The position numbers were made by a program, and so were the translations under genes. DNA of 8,233 nucleotides from an uncultured Bacilli bacterium (GTDB lineage Bacteria > Bacillota_I > Bacilli_A > RFN20 > CAG-826), in the NCBI GenBank assembly GCA_905236085.1, contig CAJOOD010000005.1:1-8233 (forward strand). Reading direction: 5' to 3'. The notes under the pieces were generated by a model. That model was not told the DNA's origin and did no database searches. It was given only the letters and a program-made list of their open reading frames with translations. This document shows, piece by piece, positions 6,144 through 8,233 of the stretch; positions within the stretch are counted from its first letter, which is position 1, and every line of letters starts with the position of its first letter.

Positions 6144-8060
6144 CTATTTTTGGAAAGCTTTAACAATTAAAGCGTTTAATTTCTTAACGAAGTCTTGTTT
6201 ATTAGAAACATCATAGCCTTCAAGTAATAAAGCTTCATCATATAAGACTGTCGCATATTCTTTAACCATTTCATCATCTTGTTCGATAGACGCAAAGATT
6301 TTGAATAATTCATGCTCTGGATTAAGTTCTAATACCTTTGTGGAATTAACTTTTTCACCATCAGTGCTTTCTTCATTGATAGTTTTTTCCATTTCTAAGG
6401 ATAGTCCATCTTTTGTGGAAATACAGACTGGTGAATCCACTAATTTATTAGAGACAACGACATCATCAACTTTATCTTTTAATGATTCTTTTAAATTATC
6501 TAATAGACGTCTATGCTCCGCGGAGACAGTATCTAATTTTTCTTGTTCTTCTTTGCTGATATCATCAGTGGTATCACTGGCGATAGATTTAAATTCTTTC
6601 TTATCGTATTCTCTCATCATGGAAATAGCGAATTCATCGATACGATTATCAAGTAATAAGACATCCATATCATTGTTCTTATATTTTTCAATTTGAGGTA
6701 ATAATTTAATGCTATCTAAGTTACTGCCGGAAGCATAATAGATATATTTTTGATCCTTAGCCATCTTATCTTCATATTCTTTTAAGGAGATATATTTATC
6801 TTCTTTTAAGGAATGGAAGATTAATAAATCAGCGAGAAGATCTTTTTTAAATCCATAAGTGGAATAAATACCATATTTGATATGTTCACCAAACGCAGAC
6901 CAGAATTTAAGATATTTATCAAAATCAGAAGTCTTTAATTCTTTTAATTTATCGACAATTTTCTTTTCAATATTATCGGCAATTGTCTTTAAAACAGGCG
7001 AGGTTTGCAAGATTTCACGAGAAATATTTAAATTAAAAGCATCAGAATCCACTAGACCTTTAACGAATTTAAGATAATCAGGAATTAATTCTGGGCATTT
7101 ATCTTTAATAAAGATGCCTTTGGAATATAATTGAAGACCTTTATCATAATTTTCGCTGTAAAGGTTATATGGTTGATGAGATGGGATAAATAATAAGGCA
7201 CTATAATCAACTTTACCTTCAATATTTAATTGAATTGATAATAATGGATCTTCATAATCAGAGAATTTAGATTTATAGAATTCATTTAATTCTTCTTCTT
7301 TAACTTCTGATTTTCTCTTTTTCCATAATGGGACCATAGAATTGAGGGTTTCTAATTCTTGATATTCATCATATTTACCTTCAATTTCTTTTCCATCTTT
7401 ATCGAGTTTTGGTTTAGATTTAGTGACCATCATTTGGATTGGATAACGAATATAGTCGCTATATTTCTTAACTAATTCTTTGATGCGATATTCTTCTAAA
7501 TATTCATCATAACTATTTTCTTTATTGCCCTTCTTTAAATGGACAATAATATCAGTTCCAACGCCTTCTTTTTCACATTCTTCGATAGTGTAATTCTCTT
7601 GGCCATCAGATACGAAATGATAAGCTTGTTCACCTAATTTCTTAGAAATTACCTCAATAGATTTAGCAACCATAAAAGCGGAATAGAAGCCTACACCAAA
7701 TTGACCAATGATATCAACATCTTTAGCGTCCTTATTATCTTTCATCTTCTTAACGAAGTCTTTACTTCCACTTCTAGCAATAGTTCCTAAATTATTGATG
7801 ATGTCATCTTTAGACATACCAATACCATTATCAGATAATGTTAATGTCTTATTCTTCTTATCTAGAGCAATATTGATACGATAATCATCTAAAGCAATAT
7901 TTCCGTTGCTGGTTAAGGCTAAATATTTAGCTTTATCAATGGCATCAGATGCATTAGAGATGAGTTCTCTAAGGAATATTTCTGGATTAGAATAAATAGA
8001 ATTAATCATTAGATTAAGTAGTTCTTTACTTTCGGTTTCAAATTGTTTTGTTTCTTTCAT
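6144..8060 (-). CDS. htpG: HtpG, bacterial Hsp90 molecular chaperone
   Basis: This 638-residue cytosolic ATP-dependent dimeric chaperone is slightly longer than E. coli HtpG (624). The N-terminal GHKL ATPase domain (about 1-215) shows FETESKELLNLMINSIYS (7-24), FLRELISNASDAIDK (29-43, catalytic Glu32), LSDNGIGM (75-82, Asp77) and the lid/glycine-rich GQFGVGFYSAF (119-129). The middle domain includes LYSKGIFIKD (311-320) and the conserved LNISREILQ (344-352), with Arg348 expected to contact the ATP phosphate. The C-terminal dimerisation domain ends near LLLEGYDVSNKQDFVKKLNALI (611-632). There is no MEEVD tail, as expected for a bacterial member. A lysine/aspartate/glutamate-rich loop at about 213-233 looks longer than I recall for E. 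coli. The ATG at 8060 lies 5 nt after AAGGAGG (8066-8072). The gene has its own promoter, a CIRCE operator and its own terminator, so it is probably monocistronic and heat-inducible through HrcA. Confidence 0.98.
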   Translation of the reverse strand: MKETKQFETESKELLNLMINSIYSNPEIFLRELISNASDAIDKAKYLALTSNGNIALDDYRINIALDKKNKTLTLSDNGIGMSKDDIINNLGTIARSGSKDFVKKMKDNKDAKDVDIIGQFGVGFYSAFMVAKSIEVISKKLGEQAYHFVSDGQENYTIEECEKEGVGTDIIVHLKKGNKENSYDEYLEEYRIKELVKKYSDYIRYPIQMMVTKSKPKLDKDGKEIEGKYDEYQELETLNSMVPLWKKRKSEVKEEELNEFYKSKFSDYEDPLLSIQLNIEGKVDYSALLFIPSHQPYNLYSENYDKGLQLYSKGIFIKDKCPELIPDYLKFVKGLVDSDAFNLNISREILQTSPVLKTIADNIEKKIVDKLKELKTSDFDKYLKFWSAFGEHIKYGIYSTYGFKKDLLADLLIFHSLKEDKYISLKEYEDKMAKDQKYIYYASGSNLDSIKLLPQIEKYKNNDMDVLLLDNRIDEFAISMMREYDKKEFKSIASDTTDDISKEEQEKLDTVSAEHRRLLDNLKESLKDKVDDVVVSNKLVDSPVCISTKDGLSLEMEKTINEESTDGEKVNSTKVLELNPEHELFKIFASIEQDDEMVKEYATVLYDEALLLEGYDVSNKQDFVKKLNALIVKAFQK

Positions 8061-8072
8061 ATTTGCCTCCTT

Positions 8073-8099
8073 TTAGCACTCAACGGCTTAGAGTGCTAA
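8073..8099. promoter_or_regulatory. Perfect CIRCE element (HrcA operator) upstream of htpG
   Basis: TTAGCACTC (8073-8081), a 9-bp spacer (8082-8090) and GAGTGCTAA (8091-8099) match the CIRCE consensus exactly in both arms and spacing. CIRCE is the binding site of the heat-shock repressor HrcA, classically found upstream of groESL and the dnaK/hrcA operon. Here it begins about two bases after the predicted htpG start site and ends directly against the Shine-Dalgarno sequence (8066-8072). HrcA bound here should block htpG transcription at normal temperature. The hrcA gene itself is not in the window. Confidence 0.97.
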
Positions 8100-8107
8100 C
8101 AATATTG

Positions 8108-8135
8108 ATTTTAATACGTTTTTTATAAGTGTCAA
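8108..8135 (-). promoter_or_regulatory. Predicted htpG promoter
   Basis: On the minus strand a perfect -35 TTGACA (8130-8135) and a -10 TAAAAT (8108-8113) are separated by 16 bp, giving a predicted start near 8101. This is a strong housekeeping-sigma promoter, as expected for a gene held off by a repressor at the adjacent CIRCE rather than driven by an alternative sigma factor. Confidence 0.85.
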
Positions 8136-8233
8136 TTAATATCTTACTAAACTTTTATACTAACATACTAACATCATGATATTTTCATGGTCTGGTTAAC
8201 GATTTTTATCGCTGATACTACATCGTTATATCT
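8136..8233. repeat. Right-edge non-coding stretch with short repeats
   Basis: I see no gene in these 98 bases. They hold a perfect tandem 8-mer ATACTAAC (8157-8164 and 8165-8172), with a third TACTAA at 8145-8150. Two small inverted repeats follow: CATGA/TCATG (8175-8179 with 8185-8189) and CGAT/ATCG (8200-8203 with 8208-8211). They lie just upstream of the htpG promoter. Whether they are regulatory or belong to a neighbouring gene off the edge cannot be decided here. Confidence 0.4.

Noticed and set aside
6301..7077. Plus-strand open frames opposite htpG (6301-6696 and 6877-7077)
   Set aside because: Both are antisense to an intact, highly conserved gene, are Ser/Leu/Phe-rich as expected of antisense translation, and lack start signals.
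1..8233. Use of TGA as Trp (Mycoplasma-type code)
   Set aside because: walJ ends in TGA exactly where the family ends, and the Trp codon checked in dnaB is TGG, so the standard code fits.
1..8233. Mobile elements, CRISPR arrays, tRNA, rRNA or known riboswitches
   Set aside because: I found no transposase or integrase frame, no regularly spaced repeat array, no cloverleaf-like sequence and no recognised riboswitch core in the intergenic regions.

Overview
The window is AT-rich, with gene families typical of low-GC Bacillota (class Bacilli in the broad sense). GdpP, WalJ, a B. subtilis-type gdpP-rplI-dnaB order, strong AGGAGG-like ribosome binding sites and a CIRCE heat-shock operator all fit. 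TGA is used as a stop and Trp is TGG where I checked, so the standard bacterial code applies and a code-4 Mycoplasma is unlikely. An uncultured or gut-associated Bacilli/Erysipelotrichia-like lineage is my inference; the sequence does not name a species.

Region 1 (1-5041, all minus strand) is a tightly packed run of five genes transcribed right to left: gdpP (c-di-AMP phosphodiesterase), rplI (ribosomal protein bL9), dnaB (replicative helicase), walJ (metallo-beta-lactamase-fold protein) and rlmH (23S rRNA methyltransferase, cut by the left edge). Gaps are 5 nt, a 1-nt overlap, 2 nt and an 11-nt overlap. The rplI and dnaB ribosome binding sites lie within the last codons of the preceding gene, so the unit looks like one operon with translational coupling. 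It combines second-messenger turnover, translation, replication and cell-wall/DNA-linked housekeeping.

Region 2 (5042-5432) is a 391-bp divergent intergenic region. It holds a minus-strand promoter for gdpP overlapped by a perfect 9-bp inverted repeat, a plus-strand promoter for the next gene, a possible second plus-strand promoter, a short palindrome and a doubtful 23-codon ORF.

Region 3 (5433-5912) is a single plus-strand gene for a 141-residue, acidic, helical protein of unknown function, with two segments resembling TerB-like repeats, closed by a strong terminator. Between it and the convergent htpG lies a spacer with a long imperfect inverted repeat (5933-6014) and the htpG terminator.

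Region 4 (6078-8135, minus strand) is a complete, monocistronic-looking htpG (bacterial Hsp90) with a consensus-like promoter and a perfect CIRCE operator between the promoter and the ribosome binding site. This points to HrcA control of Hsp90. The last 98 bases at the right edge hold only short repeats and no gene I can support.

No mobile element, CRISPR array, tRNA or rRNA is visible. Most of the window is core housekeeping. The points worth a second look are the CIRCE-controlled htpG, the small orphan gene, the structured intergenic sequences and an apparent insertion in DnaB.
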